This document shows positions 10,066 to 19,561 of a DNA stretch of 64,000 bases, piece by piece. Position numbers and translations under genes: made by a program. Positions within the stretch are counted from its first letter, which is position 1; every line of letters begins with the position of its first letter. Below the pieces are notes generated by a model. It did no database searches and had not been told where the DNA came from. It worked only from the letters and a program-made list of their open reading frames with translations. Source of the DNA: Croceicoccus sp. Ery15 (GTDB lineage Bacteria > Pseudomonadota > Alphaproteobacteria > Sphingomonadales > Sphingomonadaceae); NCBI RefSeq assembly GCF_020985305.1, contig NZ_CP087588.1, positions 1,302,001 through 1,366,000 on the forward strand. The letters run 5' to 3'.

Positions 10066-10620
10066 TCAGCTTTCAGATCCCATCGCCGCGACTTCGCGAC
10101 GGCGGCGCATGGTGCGAAACCTTTTGCGCCCGATCCACCAGCGCCAACCCCATGACGACACGAGATAACCCACCCCTGCCGACACGACCGCAAGCACCAG
10201 AAAACCGAATACCGTCACCCCCGCAAGCTGGAACAATTCGCGCAGCCAGTCCAGCCTGCCGCCTTCTATTTCCTGCATCGCCGACTGTGCGGTGGTAGCA
10301 TCGATCTTCAGGATGAAACTGCCCAGCCGGTTCGCCGCCACGGCCCAGAACGGGAAGGTGAACGGGTTGGTGACGAAAGTAACCAGCGTCGCCACCGGCA
10401 CATTGGCGCGGGTCGGCAGGGCAAGGAATGCGGCAAGGAAAATCTGGCCCAGCGGCACCACGAAACCCGCGAACAGGCCCAGTGCCACACCGCGCGGCAC
10501 CGACCGGCGCGTAAAGCGCCACAATTCGGGCGACAGAAAGCGATGCGCAATCGGCGCCAGCCAGCGGTTATTGGCCAGCCCCTCACGCGTGGGCATGTGC
10601 GTGCGTGTCCAGCGGATCAT
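10066..10620 (-). CDS. DUF2062 domain-containing membrane protein
   Basis: A 184-residue protein of the DUF2062 family: a short basic N terminus (RTHMPTREGLANNRWLAP, the typical family opening), then hydrophobic segments around GVALGLFAGFVVPLGQ, VPVATLVTFVTNPFTFPFW and VFGFLVLAVVSAGVGYLV, and a basic C-terminal tail. The family is of unknown function, inner-membrane, and common near cell-envelope and kinase genes. I chose ATG 10620 because the family homology begins there. The frame stays open to 10782, but that extension has no family resemblance. The stop overlaps the open frame of cckA (CTGA), suggesting coupled translation. Confidence 0.8.
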   Translation of the reverse strand: MIRWTRTHMPTREGLANNRWLAPIAHRFLSPELWRFTRRSVPRGVALGLFAGFVVPLGQIFLAAFLALPTRANVPVATLVTFVTNPFTFPFWAVAANRLGSFILKIDATTAQSAMQEIEGGRLDWLRELFQLAGVTVFGFLVLAVVSAGVGYLVSSWGWRWWIGRKRFRTMRRRREVAAMGSES

Positions 10621-10813
10621 GCGATTCAGCACTGACGGGACCTTTAGAACCTTTATCAACCAGCCGCTCTGCGCCCGTATGGCCAGAGCGATTCCCGGCA
10701 TCGTTCGCCATAGCCGATGCCGATACACAAGATATGAACGGGACCGCCGATTTTCGACGTAAGCCCGAAATTTCCGGTCCAACCGACGGGCAGTCAGACC
10801 AAAGCGTCTGCCG

Positions 10814-11296
10814 CTAGCCGTTTTCCCGCATCAGGCGCGCCTTGTCGCGCTGCCAGTCGCGGTCCTTGATCGTCGCGCGCTTGTCGTGGGTCTGCTTGCC
10901 CTTGGCCAGCGCCAGTTCGACCTTTGCCCGTCCCTTGCCGTTGAAATAGACCGACATGGGAATCAGCGTCATGCCCTTGCGCTCTACCGCACCGACCAGC
11001 TTTTCGATTTCGCGGTGGTGGAGCAGCAGCTTGCGCGGGCGCTTTGGCTCGTGGTTGAAACGGTTGCCGTGGCTGAATTCGGGTATATTGGCATTGACCA
11101 GCCATGCCTCGCCGTCGCGCACCTCGGCATAGGCTTCCTTGATCGAGCCTTCGCCGAAACGCAGCGATTTCACCTCGGTCCCCGTCAGCGAGATCCCCGC
11201 TTCGAAAGTATCTTCGATAAAATAGTCGAACCGCGCGCGACGATTGTCGGCGACGGTCTTCACCTTGTCGAAAGCAGAGGGTTTGGGGCGGGCCAT
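10814..11296 (-). CDS. smpB: SsrA-binding protein SmpB
   Basis: SmpB, 160 residues, partner of tmRNA in trans-translation, which rescues stalled ribosomes. Conserved family blocks are visible: N-terminal [64 protein letters not shown], and the basic C-terminal tail region [23 protein letters not shown] that inserts in the ribosome decoding site. The ATG at 11296 gives the normal N terminus. It follows dapA in the same direction, a frequent alphaproteobacterial pairing. The ssrA RNA itself is not in the window. Confidence 0.97.
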   Translation of the reverse strand: MARPKPSAFDKVKTVADNRRARFDYFIEDTFEAGISLTGTEVKSLRFGEGSIKEAYAEVRDGEAWLVNANIPEFSHGNRFNHEPKRPRKLLLHHREIEKLVGAVERKGMTLIPMSVYFNGKGRAKVELALAKGKQTHDKRATIKDRDWQRDKARLMRENG

Positions 11297-11369
11297 AATA
11301 TCAATCTAGGCGCTGCCACCGCCCTGCAAAAGGGGCGGCAGCGGAAAACAAAAGGAAAGGAGCCTGCGG

Positions 11370-12260
11370 TCAGGCCGTTTCCAGCAATCCGGCATGCACC
11401 AGCGCCGCGACCACAGCCTGCCGCGCGGGTTCGCTGCAAGCGGTCAGCGGCAGGCGGACCGAACCGTTCATCCAGTCATGCACCCGCGACAGCGCATATT
11501 TGACCGGTGCCGGCGAGGAATCCTCGAACATGGCGTAATGCAGCGGATAGAGCCGGTCGTTGATCTTGCGGGCGAGCGCAAAATCATTGCTGGCGCAGGC
11601 TTTCTGGAATTCGGCGCACAGTCCCGGCGCGACATTGGCCGTCACCGAAATACAGCCCGCAGCCCCCGCCGCATTGGCAGGCAGCGACAATTCGTCGTCG
11701 CCCGACAACTGGCAGAAATCGCGGCCGATGCCCATGCGGTGATCGACCACGCGCGACAGGTCGCCGCTCGCATCCTTGATGCCGATGATCTTTTCGGGGA
11801 ACAGGTTCACCAGTTCGCACACCGTTTCCGGTTCGATATCGGTGACCGTCCGGCCCGGCACGTTATATAGCACGATTGGCAGGTCCGAATGGGTCGCCAG
11901 ATGCGAAAAATGGGCGATCAGGCCGGCCTGACTTGGCCGGTTGTAATAAGGCGCGACGACCAGTGCCGCATCCGCGCCGTATCGAGCCGCATGCTCCATG
12001 TGCATAAGTGCGGTTGCGGTATCGTTCGACCCGCAACCGGCTATAACCGGCACACGGCCCGCCGCCTGTTCCACGCAAATCTGGACCACGCGGTGGTGCT
12101 CGTCGACAGAGAGAGTAGAGGCCTCGCCCGTGGTGCCGCATGGGACCAGCGCGGACGAACCGCTCTCAATCTGCCAGTCGATCAATCGGCGGAAAGCGGC
12201 TTCGTCAACCGCGCCGTCGTTAAAGGGGGTGACCAGTGCCGGAATCGAACCCGAGAACAT
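11370..12260 (-). CDS. dapA: 4-hydroxy-tetrahydrodipicolinate synthase
   Basis: DapA, 296 residues, condenses pyruvate with aspartate semialdehyde, the first committed step to diaminopimelate and lysine. It is an (alpha/beta)8 barrel with the TT pair in PCGTTGEASTLS, the catalytic Tyr in VLYNVPGRT, and the Schiff-base Lys in IGIKDASGD. The start ATG at 12260 yields the usual MFSGSIPALVTPF opening. It is transcribed toward smpB, 73 bp away, and divergently from the lytic transglycosylase gene. DAP feeds peptidoglycan, which is also the substrate of the neighbouring transglycosylase. Confidence 0.97.
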   Translation of the reverse strand: MFSGSIPALVTPFNDGAVDEAAFRRLIDWQIESGSSALVPCGTTGEASTLSVDEHHRVVQICVEQAAGRVPVIAGCGSNDTATALMHMEHAARYGADAALVVAPYYNRPSQAGLIAHFSHLATHSDLPIVLYNVPGRTVTDIEPETVCELVNLFPEKIIGIKDASGDLSRVVDHRMGIGRDFCQLSGDDELSLPANAAGAAGCISVTANVAPGLCAEFQKACASNDFALARKINDRLYPLHYAMFEDSSPAPVKYALSRVHDWMNGSVRLPLTACSEPARQAVVAALVHAGLLETA

Positions 12261-12371
12261 TGTTGGAATCGCTCCTGAATACAGTATCTTGTTGGCGGGG
12301 CTTGCCGCGATCCTGCGGGATCACCTGCGCGAACCCGCCGTTCATTCGCTGATAAGGAGGGACCCCCTACT

Positions 12372-14432
12372 ATGTCCAGCATGGACACAAAACGTCTTTC
12401 TCGCCTTTTTACCGGACTTCGTACCGGCGTTGCGCCTTTGGCCGTACTGGCGCTGACTGCTTCGCCCGCGTTGGCAGACGATGCGGCGGCGGGCACCGCA
12501 TCGGCAACGCAGGATCATTTCAGCGACGTTCAATGGCAGCCGGGGGACTGGGAAAGGGCGCGTCAGCGCCAGATGGCGGTTCGTCCCGGCCCGATGGCCT
12601 ATGCCGTGTCGCGCTGGCAGCAATTGCAGAACCAGTCGAACCCCAGCTTTGCCGAGGTTTCGGGCTTTATCGCGCAATATCCCGGCCTTCCCAATCAGGA
12701 ATCGCTGCAGGAAAAGGCCGAGGGGCGGCTGGCCAGCGAATATGTGGATGCCGCGCGGCTGGTGTCCTTTTTCGACAGCCATCCCCCGCTGACCGCGCAG
12801 GGACAGGCGCAATATGCCTTGGCACTGCGGTCGCTGGGCCGCCCGCAGGCGATCGACGCGGCCCGCCGCGCATGGCGCGCTGGCGCGATGTCGCCCACGG
12901 CAGAGGCTTCGCTTTCGGCCATGTTCGGCGGCGCGTTCACCACGGCCGACCATCTGGCCCGCGTGGACGAACTGCTGTGGCAGAACGAGGGTGAGGCCGC
13001 GGCGCGGCAGATGCGCTATATCACCGGCTCCGAACGCGGGTTGATGATGGCACGGCTGGCTGCGGCGCAAGGGAGCGATCCTTCGGCACTGGGGCTGCAG
13101 GTTCCGGCCAGCGCGGCGGGCGATCCGGGCTGGATCTATAACCGCGCACGCCAGTTGCGCAGTTCGGGCCAGCAGGCGGCGGCGCGCAGCTTTATCGTCA
13201 ATTCTCCTGCCCTGAACGGTATTCCGACCGATCCGCTGCAATTCGTGCGCGAAATGCGTTATCAGGCGGGCTTCGCGGTCGAAAGCGGCGATATCGGCAC
13301 AGCTGTCCGCATCGCACAGCGCGCGGATTCGGCCTTTCCGGCAGGCACCGATGTTTCGAAACTGTCGGGCCCGATCCGCGACGAATATGAAAAGCTGTTC
13401 TACACGGTCGGCGAGGCTGCGATGCGGCGCGGCGACAATGGCAGCGCGGCGCGCATGTTCGCCATTTACGGCGCATCGCAGATGACTGCCCCTGCCCGCA
13501 CCAAGGGATTCTATTTCGCCGGACTTGCCGCGCAAAAGGCAGGCATGGGCGATTTCAGTCGCGCCGAATTCGAAAAGGCCGCGGCCTATCCCGACCAGTT
13601 CTATGGCCAGATGGCGCTGGAAAAACTGGGCCGTCCGCTGGCGGTACCGGCAGGCCGCCTTGCCACCCCCAGTGCCGAGGCGCGCGCCGAATTCAACCGC
13701 CGCCCGCTGGTGCAGGCTTCGCGCGAAGTCGGCCGTGCGGGCGACTGGCGCACCGGCGTCGCCTTTTTCAAGGAGCTGGGCCGACAGGCGGAGACGGCAG
13801 AAGAATATGCGCTGATCGCCGAGCTGGCGCGCGAAACCGGCCGCCGCGACCTTGCCGTAATCGCAGGACGCGAGGCTTCGACCAAGCAGGTCTATGCATT
13901 CTCGCCCTATGCGTTTCCGCGTGTCGACGTGCCGACGGGCGCGGGCGACTGGACGATGGTGCACGCGATCTCCCGTCAGGAAAGCCAGTTCGCCACCGAT
14001 GCCGTCAGCCATGCGGGCGCGCGCGGGCTGATGCAGCTGATGCCCGGCACCGCGCAGGAACAGGCCGGCAAGATGTATCTGAGCTATAATTCCGGCTCTC
14101 TCATCAGCGATCCGCAATATAACATCCGCCTCGGTTCGGGCTATTTCGCGCGAATGATGGATGTGTTTGGCGGTTCCTATCCGCTGGCCATCGCGGCCTA
14201 TAATGCGGGCCCCGGCAATGTCGGCAAATGGCTGCGCGCCAATGGCGATCCGCGTCGGGGCGAAATCGGCTGGATCGAATGGATCGAGGCTATTCCGTTC
14301 AGCGAAACGCGCCGCTATGTCGCCCGCGTGCTGGAAAACGCGGCCTATTACGACGCGCTCTATCCCGATGCGGGCAATAACAGCGGGGCCTATCCGCTCA
14401 GCTATTACATGCGCAAGCAACCGGGAAGCTGA
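12372..14432 (+). CDS. soluble lytic murein transglycosylase (Slt70-like)
   Basis: Periplasmic lytic transglycosylase that cleaves the MurNAc-GlcNAc bond of peptidoglycan with anhydro-ring formation. It starts with a signal peptide (hydrophobic VAPLAVLALTASPALA), followed by a long alpha-superhelical region rich in Ala/Arg repeats (about 60-500) and a C-terminal SLT domain. The catalytic Glu is E537 in SRQESQF, followed by GARGLMQLMPGTA, AIAAYNAGPGNV and a final RYVARVLENAAYYDALY segment. At 686 residues it matches Slt70-like proteins. A strong ribosome site (AAGGAGG, 12355-12361 region) precedes the ATG at 12372. A second ATG three codons later is possible. Confidence 0.93.
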   Translation: MSSMDTKRLSRLFTGLRTGVAPLAVLALTASPALADDAAAGTASATQDHFSDVQWQPGDWERARQRQMAVRPGPMAYAVSRWQQLQNQSNPSFAEVSGFIAQYPGLPNQESLQEKAEGRLASEYVDAARLVSFFDSHPPLTAQGQAQYALALRSLGRPQAIDAARRAWRAGAMSPTAEASLSAMFGGAFTTADHLARVDELLWQNEGEAAARQMRYITGSERGLMMARLAAAQGSDPSALGLQVPASAAGDPGWIYNRARQLRSSGQQAAARSFIVNSPALNGIPTDPLQFVREMRYQAGFAVESGDIGTAVRIAQRADSAFPAGTDVSKLSGPIRDEYEKLFYTVGEAAMRRGDNGSAARMFAIYGASQMTAPARTKGFYFAGLAAQKAGMGDFSRAEFEKAAAYPDQFYGQMALEKLGRPLAVPAGRLATPSAEARAEFNRRPLVQASREVGRAGDWRTGVAFFKELGRQAETAEEYALIAELARETGRRDLAVIAGREASTKQVYAFSPYAFPRVDVPTGAGDWTMVHAISRQESQFATDAVSHAGARGLMQLMPGTAQEQAGKMYLSYNSGSLISDPQYNIRLGSGYFARMMDVFGGSYPLAIAAYNAGPGNVGKWLRANGDPRRGEIGWIEWIEAIPFSETRRYVARVLENAAYYDALYPDAGNNSGAYPLSYYMRKQPGS

Positions 14433-14501
14433 TCTTTATCCCATCGAAAACAGCGCCGGGCCGGGTGACAGGATCATCCGGCCCACGCTAGGGCAAATCC
14501 G

Positions 14502-14981
14502 ATGAAACCGACCGGCAATCCCATCACCCCGCAAGGGTTCGCGGCCATGCGCGCGCGATATGATACGCTGCTGGGCAAGGACCGGCCCGAAATTGTCGAG
14601 ATCATCAGCTGGGCGGCCGGAAACGGCGACCGCAGCGAGAACGGCGATTATATCTATGGCCGCAAGAAATTGCGCGAGATCGATCGCGAACTAGCCCGCC
14701 TCGCCCGCCGGATGAAGGCGGCGCGCGTCGTCAATCCGGCAGAACAGCCCGACAAGGGGCGCGTCTATTTCGGTGCGACCGTGACCATCGCGGACGAGAA
14801 TGACGAGCATCGCATTGTGACCATCGTCGGCGATGACGAAGCCGATGCGGGCGCGCACCGGATCGGCTGGGGCAGCCCGCTGGCCCGTGCCTTGTGCGGC
14901 GCGGCGACGGGCGATTTGCGCACCGTGCGCCTTCCTGCGGGGGACAAGGAGTGGGAAGTCATAGGGATCGCCTATGATTAG
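14502..14981 (+). CDS. greB: transcription elongation factor GreB
   Basis: GreB, 159 residues. It enters the RNA polymerase secondary channel and stimulates cleavage of backtracked transcripts. An N-terminal coiled coil carries the acidic tip region NGDRSENGDYIYGRKKLREIDRELARLARRM, whose DRSENGDY block is diagnostic for GreB rather than GreA. A C-terminal FKBP-like domain contains RIGWGSPLARALCGAATGD. The stop overlaps the start of the next gene by 8 bp, so the two are probably co-translated. Confidence 0.95.
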   Translation: MKPTGNPITPQGFAAMRARYDTLLGKDRPEIVEIISWAAGNGDRSENGDYIYGRKKLREIDRELARLARRMKAARVVNPAEQPDKGRVYFGATVTIADENDEHRIVTIVGDDEADAGAHRIGWGSPLARALCGAATGDLRTVRLPAGDKEWEVIGIAYD

Positions 14982-15450
14982 GCGCCTTGCCCTGCTGGCG
15001 CTGATGGGCCTTGCCGTGCCCGCCATGGCGGCTCCGCGGGCGATTTCGGTGCATGCAGGCTGGGGCGCGTTTCAGGATGGCAAGCGCTGCTATGCCATTG
15101 CCGAGGCCGAGCCATCAACCGCCGCGCGCGAACTGAACCCTTTCGCGTCTGTCTCGCTTTCGCCCGATGCCCCTGCGCTTCAATTACGCCTGTCACGGGT
15201 GGTCCGCACGGGCAGCGCGGTCACGCTGCAGATCGGCAACCGGCGTTTTCGACTGTCGGGCGAAGGCGCGACGGCCACAAGCCGCGACACCGAGCGCGGC
15301 GGCAGCAAGGCGATTATCGCCGCCTTGCGAGAGGCGGACAGCATGACCGTTTTCGCCCGCGACCAGAGATCGCGCTATTTCCGGGACATCTATAATCTGA
15401 CCGGTGCGCCCACCGCGATGGATGCCGCCATAGTCGCTTGCGCCCGCTGA
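14974..15450 (+). CDS. secreted IalB-like hypothetical protein
   Basis: A 158-residue exported protein with a clear signal peptide (RRLALLALMGLAVPAMA, cut before APRAIS). The mature part starts with a GWGAFQDGKRCYAIAEA segment, as in alphaproteobacterial invasion-associated locus B (IalB)-like proteins, and carries two Cys (in KRCYAI and near the end in IVACAR) that may form a disulfide. Function is unknown; the IalB link is by local resemblance only. It overlaps greB by 8 bp (ATG inside the greB end). Confidence 0.75.
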   Translation: MIRRLALLALMGLAVPAMAAPRAISVHAGWGAFQDGKRCYAIAEAEPSTAARELNPFASVSLSPDAPALQLRLSRVVRTGSAVTLQIGNRRFRLSGEGATATSRDTERGGSKAIIAALREADSMTVFARDQRSRYFRDIYNLTGAPTAMDAAIVACAR

Positions 15451-15470
15451 GCCATTGGCTTGCGAAAACG

Positions 15471-15509
15471 GAAAAGGGCGGAACCGGTGTTGACCGGCCC
15501 CGCCCCTTT
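15471..15509. terminator. bidirectional intrinsic terminator
   Basis: A 13-bp stem (15476-15488 with 15493-15505; two G:U pairs on one strand) with a 4-base loop and T-rich flanks on both sides. It lies between two convergent genes, the IalB-like gene and the outer-membrane barrel gene, and can serve both. Confidence 0.75.
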
Positions 15510-15527
15510 CGTGTCAGAGACTAACGC

Positions 15528-16196
15528 TTAGAAGCGCATGCCGACCGAACCGACGATCTGGTGACGGTCGGTATCGATGTCGAAACGGTCGCTTTCGATA
15601 TCGTTGCCGTAATCGAACTCGGCCTCGCCATAGTTCGAGTAGCGATATTCGAATTTCGCGAAGGTGTTCTCGCTCATCGCATATTCGACACCGGCACCCA
15701 GACGAAAGCCGTCGGTGTCGATATTATCCTTCAGCTCGGTTTCACCGTCGCGGGCCAGCACGTTGTAACGCGCATTGGTGTAACCGCCCTTCACATAGGC
15801 AAGCACATCGGGCGCAACCTTCGCACCGACGCGCGCACCGATATAGAGGTCGCGGCCCGTATCGACGCGGCCAAGGCCAAAGCCTTCGAAATCGCCGCCG
15901 TCGCTATATTCGGTCTTGGCGGTGGAATCGGTGTATTCACCTTCGAGACCCAGCACGACGCCGCCCATATCGACGTCATAGCCAAGGCCGACACCATAGA
16001 GCAGGCCGTCGATGCTTTCGTCGTCCATGTCGTTCAGGTCATTGTCGGAATCCGAACCGGCATTCGAAATATCATAGCCGATGATCGCCTCGACGCGCGG
16101 GCCCGAGAAATCGTAATCGCCCGACTGCGCAGCGGCTGGCATGGCGACGATGGCGGCAGCGGTACCGGCGGCGGCCATGGAAATCAGCTTTTTCAT
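15528..16196 (-). CDS. outer-membrane beta-barrel protein (OmpA/Omp25-like porin family)
   Basis: A 222-residue exported protein with a classical signal peptide (MKKLISMAAAGTAAAIVAMPAAAQ region). The mature part has alternating hydrophobic/polar beta-strands, glycine-rich turns and a terminal aromatic (ends VGSVGMRF), a standard 8-strand outer-membrane barrel (OMP_b-brl). It contains an acidic loop DSDNDLNDMDDES at about 50 that could bind cations. I chose ATG 16196 because the signal peptide starts there; the open frame runs on to 16367 without family features. No OmpA peptidoglycan-binding domain is present. Confidence 0.85.
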   Translation of the reverse strand: MKKLISMAAAGTAAAIVAMPAAAQSGDYDFSGPRVEAIIGYDISNAGSDSDNDLNDMDDESIDGLLYGVGLGYDVDMGGVVLGLEGEYTDSTAKTEYSDGGDFEGFGLGRVDTGRDLYIGARVGAKVAPDVLAYVKGGYTNARYNVLARDGETELKDNIDTDGFRLGAGVEYAMSENTFAKFEYRYSNYGEAEFDYGNDIESDRFDIDTDRHQIVGSVGMRF

Positions 16197-16308
16197 AAGT
16201 ACTCCAATCATTTCCCTCATTGCCCCTTTCGCGGGGCATGGACCGGGGAAATGCCTGGACACAATCTTGCGTTTCATGAACATAAGACAACAATGTGACT
16301 TGCCGCAT

Positions 16309-16314
16309 ATTATA
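16309..16314 (-). promoter_or_regulatory. candidate -10 box for the outer-membrane barrel gene
   Basis: A perfect TATAAT on the minus strand about 115 bp before the barrel gene start, in an AT-richer stretch. No convincing -35 hexamer is visible at 16-18 bp, so this is tentative. Confidence 0.3.
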
Positions 16315-16447
16315 CACTTCAGGTCGCCAGAATGTGCAGGATTTGCGACAAACACCTTGCGATACAATAAGATGCGGAACTTTTCCGGAATTCATGCTTC
16401 GCGCGCGTTCTTTATATATGACGCAAGATGATCTAGGGGCGTGGGCC

Positions 16448-17185
16448 ATGAACGCGATAACGCAAGACCAGCCCGGCATCGCCTTGCCGGAGGAAGAGAT
16501 CGCCCGGGTGGCCGGCGTTTACGCCGCGACCGGCCATGCCCGTGCCGAGGGTGTTCTGGAAGAAGGGCACGCCGCGATGCTGGTCCATTTCATGATGACC
16601 GGAGCCGAATGGTGGCGGGCGTTCAATCAGGGAGAGCGCACGTGGGATCTGGGGCCCGATTCAATCGCGGAGCTGGAGAATACACCCAAGGGTGCCCAGC
16701 TGAACGCCGCGATCTATGAAGGTGCGCGCGAACAGTTCCAGCGCTATTGCGATGTCTCCCGCGTATCCGAAGACCCGGCGGAGCGCGCCGTGCGCGGCAA
16801 TGTGCTGGACCGGCTTCTCGACCTGTTCAATTCGGATGCCGGTCTGGACCTGTTTCGCAGGCTGACAGGCGACGATCGCATCACCCTGGTCGACGGACAG
16901 GCCACACGCTATCAGCCCGGTCATTTCCTGACGCGCCATCATGACGAGATCGAGGGGCGAAGCCGCATCGCCGCCTATGTGCTGAACCTGTCGCCGCGTT
17001 GGCGACCGGAATGGGGCGGGTTGCTGCAATTCCACGACGACGATGGCGATATCACCACCGGCTATGTCCCGCGGTTCAACACGCTACACCTGCTTCGAGT
17101 GCCGCAATGCCATTCGGTGAGTTTCGTCACCCCCTTCGCGGGCGGCCCGCGCCTGTCCGTCACCGGATGGTTGCGCAGCGCCTGA
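16448..17185 (+). CDS. 2-oxoglutarate/Fe(II)-dependent dioxygenase (prolyl 4-hydroxylase-like)
   Basis: A 245-residue enzyme of the 2OG-Fe(II) oxygenase superfamily. The double-stranded beta-helix core carries the iron ligands H164 and D166 (in TRHHDE) and H222 (in QCHSVSF), and R235 (RLSVTG) for the 2-oxoglutarate carboxylate. The N-terminal 130 residues are helical and of unknown role. Relatives hydroxylate proline or related protein side chains; the substrate here is unknown. ATG 16448 is chosen over in-frame upstream codons because coding character begins there. rlmN follows 61 bp later in the same direction. Confidence 0.85.
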   Translation: MNAITQDQPGIALPEEEIARVAGVYAATGHARAEGVLEEGHAAMLVHFMMTGAEWWRAFNQGERTWDLGPDSIAELENTPKGAQLNAAIYEGAREQFQRYCDVSRVSEDPAERAVRGNVLDRLLDLFNSDAGLDLFRRLTGDDRITLVDGQATRYQPGHFLTRHHDEIEGRSRIAAYVLNLSPRWRPEWGGLLQFHDDDGDITTGYVPRFNTLHLLRVPQCHSVSFVTPFAGGPRLSVTGWLRSA

Positions 17186-17246
17186 AGCGCTCGCTTTCCG
17201 GCGGGACTGGCGCAACGGGGCGCTTCCGCTTATATGGCGGCGCATC

Positions 17247-18494
17247 ATGACAGCAGTGCCAGCCAATATGCCCATTCCGGGCCACATCGATCCCGTGCCC
17301 GTCCCGCGCCCGATTACCGAGCGGGAGGATGGCCGCATCGATTTGCTTGGCCTGCCCAAGAAGCAGATTGCGGGCCTGTTCGAGGAAGCAGGTCTGGACA
17401 AGAAACAGGCAAAGCTGCGCGCCAAGCAGGTCTATCACTGGATCTATCACCGCGGCATTTCGGAATTCGATGCGATGACCGACATCGCCAAGACCATGCG
17501 CCCGTGGCTGGCCGAGCGTTTCGTCATCGCCCGCCCCGAAGTGGTCGAGGCCCAGCATTCGAGCGACGGCACGCGCAAATGGCTGCTGCGCACCGCCGAC
17601 AACCATGATTACGAGATGGTGTTCATTCCCGACGCGGATCGCGGCACGCTCTGCGTGTCGAGCCAGGTCGGCTGCACGCTGAATTGCCGGTTCTGTCACA
17701 CCGGCACGATGCGCCTTGTCCGCAATCTGACCCCCGGGGAAATCGTCGGACAGGTCATGCTGGCCCGCGATGCACTGGGCGAATGGCCCAAGGGGCGGAT
17801 GGACATGGCCGACGAGGAGACGGAAGCGGAATATACCGCGGACGGGCGCCTCCTTACCAATATCGTGATGATGGGGATGGGCGAACCGCTGTATAATTTC
17901 GACAATGTCCGCGACGCGCTGGGCATTGTGATGGACGGCGAAGGGCTGGCCCTGTCCAAGCGGCGCATCACATTGTCGACCAGCGGCGTGGTGCCGATGA
18001 TGGACCGCTGCGGCGCGGAGATCGGCGTGAATCTTGCCGTCTCGCTCCATGCCGTGACCAAGGATGTGCGCGACGAGATCGTGCCCATCAACAAGAAATA
18101 CGGGATCGAGGAACTGCTGCAGGCCTGCGCCGACTATCCCGGCGCGTCGAATGCGCGGCGCATCACATTCGAATATGTGATGTTGAAGGACAAGAACGAC
18201 AGCGACGACGACGCGCGCGAGCTTGTTCGCCTGATCAAGAAATACAGGCTGCCGGCGAAGGTGAACCTGATCCCGTTCAACCCTTGGCCCGGCGCACCCT
18301 ATGAATGCTCGACGCCCGAACGCATCCGCAGCTTTTCGAATATCGTGTTCGAAGCCGGTATCAGCGCCCCCGTTCGCACCCCGCGCGGGCGCGACATCGA
18401 CGCGGCTTGCGGCCAGCTGAAAACGGCCGCGGAAAAGAAAAGCCGCGCCGAGCTTGACCGGATCGCGGCGGAGAAACAGGCGGCGCTGGACTAA
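17247..18494 (+). CDS. rlmN: 23S rRNA/tRNA adenine-C2 methyltransferase RlmN
   Basis: Radical SAM enzyme, 415 residues, that methylates C2 of A2503 in 23S rRNA and A37 in some tRNAs. The CX3CX2C iron-sulfur motif is in [31 protein letters not shown] and the C-terminal catalytic Cys in DAACGQLK are also present. RlmN rather than Cfr is supported by length and housekeeping context. The stop region overlaps the end of the convergent HxlR-type gene by 4 bp. Confidence 0.96.
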   Translation: MTAVPANMPIPGHIDPVPVPRPITEREDGRIDLLGLPKKQIAGLFEEAGLDKKQAKLRAKQVYHWIYHRGISEFDAMTDIAKTMRPWLAERFVIARPEVVEAQHSSDGTRKWLLRTADNHDYEMVFIPDADRGTLCVSSQVGCTLNCRFCHTGTMRLVRNLTPGEIVGQVMLARDALGEWPKGRMDMADEETEAEYTADGRLLTNIVMMGMGEPLYNFDNVRDALGIVMDGEGLALSKRRITLSTSGVVPMMDRCGAEIGVNLAVSLHAVTKDVRDEIVPINKKYGIEELLQACADYPGASNARRITFEYVMLKDKNDSDDDARELVRLIKKYRLPAKVNLIPFNPWPGAPYECSTPERIRSFSNIVFEAGISAPVRTPRGRDIDAACGQLKTAAEKKSRAELDRIAAEKQAALD

Positions 18495-18931
18495 TCGTTT
18501 TCTTCGCGCAGGTCATATGTGCTGCGCGCATCGGCCACGGCCTGCTTGTTCCGGAATGCCCATTCGCCCAGCCGGCTGACCGGCCCGCGCAGCGATTCGC
18601 CCAGCGCGGTCAGCGTATAATCCACCCGCGGCGGAACGCTGGGCGTTACCTTGCGGCTGACAAGGCCATCGCGCTCCAGCCCGCGCAGCGTGCGGGTCAG
18701 CATACGCTGCGATATGCCGTCGATCTCGCGCCGCAGCTGGTTGAACCGCATCGATCCGCCGCCCAGTTGCATAACGACTTGCATCGACCATTTGTCACCG
18801 ACACGCGACAATACTTCGGTAAAGGCGGGGCATGCTGCTGCCGAATGCGCGAATTGGCCTGCAACAGTCACATCGGTGTGCCCTGCGGACGATAGTGTGC
18901 CTTCTTGCACGATGCCGTCGGTCGTCTCCAT
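18491..18931 (-). CDS. HxlR-family winged-helix transcriptional regulator
   Basis: MarR-like HxlR/DUF24 regulator. The core runs [23 protein letters not shown], then [34 protein letters not shown] (recognition helix) and a winged segment [14 protein letters not shown]. Members often sense electrophiles or quinones through a Cys and control a divergent reductase; the Cys in AAACPAF is at the position used by YodB/HypR-like sensors. The divergent gene is an azoreductase, which fits. The start is uncertain: ATG 18931 is taken, GTG 18967 would abut the azoreductase start, and GTG 18871 would leave a 96-bp divergent promoter region. Confidence 0.85.
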   Translation of the reverse strand: METTDGIVQEGTLSSAGHTDVTVAGQFAHSAAACPAFTEVLSRVGDKWSMQVVMQLGGGSMRFNQLRREIDGISQRMLTRTLRGLERDGLVSRKVTPSVPPRVDYTLTALGESLRGPVSRLGEWAFRNKQAVADARSTYDLREEND

Positions 18932-18958
18932 ATACCGGTGGTTATCGTTTGATACCGG
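18932..18958. promoter_or_regulatory. candidate HxlR operator between regulator and azoreductase
   Basis: ATACCGG occurs twice in direct orientation at 18932-18938 and 18952-18958, exactly 20 bp apart (about two helical turns), in the short divergent region. Outer CTCC and GGAG tetrads make the block partly symmetric. A repeat here, between an HxlR gene and its likely target, is a plausible operator. Confidence 0.4.
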
Positions 18959-18967
18959 AGTTGTCAC

Positions 18968-19561
18968 ATGAAAATTCTACGAGTCGATTCAAGCACGAAC
19001 GGTGCCGAATCCGTAACGCGTGAAGTCACCGATCTGATCGTCGAAAAGCTTAAAACACAATATCCCGATGCCGAGATCGTGACCCGCGATCTTGGCACCG
19101 AACCGCTCGCTCATTTGAATCCTGTCACGACTGGCGCCATTCGACTGGGCGAAGACCAGTGGACCGACGACATGAGGGCCGCTGCCCCCGCGGAAAGGGC
19201 CATACTCGAAGAGTTTCTGTCGGCCGATATCGTCGTGGTCGGCGCACCGATGTATAACTTCACGATCCCCTCTTCCCTGAAGGCATGGATCGACCGGCTG
19301 GGCGTGCCGCGCGTGACTTTCCGCTATTCCGCATCCGGTCCCGAAGGGCTGGCCGGCGGGCGCAAGGTGATTGTCGCATCGGGTCGTGGCGGCACTTATG
19401 GTGATGACAGCCCCATCGATTATCAGGAAAGCCTGCTGACCGCATTCTTCGGCTTTATCGGCATCACCGATGTTACCGTGATTCGCGCCGAAGGCGTCGG
19501 CAGGCCCGACGGGCGTTCGAATGCCATAGCCGCCGCGAAAGAACAGATCGCGGCGCTGTAA
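18968..19561 (+). CDS. azoR: FMN-dependent NADH:quinone oxidoreductase / azoreductase AzoR
   Basis: A 197-residue flavodoxin-like FMN enzyme that reduces quinones and azo bonds with NAD(P)H, protecting against thiol-reactive quinones. The N terminus MKILRVDSSTNGAESVTR is the FMN phosphate-binding loop. PMYNFTIPSSLKAWIDRL and the GRGGTYG region are AzoR signatures, and the DYQESLLTAFFGFIGIT block matches the C-terminal family motif. It is divergent from an HxlR regulator that probably controls it. Confidence 0.93.
   Translation: MKILRVDSSTNGAESVTREVTDLIVEKLKTQYPDAEIVTRDLGTEPLAHLNPVTTGAIRLGEDQWTDDMRAAAPAERAILEEFLSADIVVVGAPMYNFTIPSSLKAWIDRLGVPRVTFRYSASGPEGLAGGRKVIVASGRGGTYGDDSPIDYQESLLTAFFGFIGITDVTVIRAEGVGRPDGRSNAIAAAKEQIAAL

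Noticed and set aside
11311..11343. Inverted repeat between smpB and dapA as a terminator
   Set aside because: The stem is interrupted and no T tract follows on either strand; not called.
12372..14420. A 692-codon open frame on the minus strand opposite the lytic transglycosylase gene
   Set aside because: It mirrors the real gene almost exactly, is Arg/His/Gly-rich, and shows no domain; a GC-rich antisense shadow.
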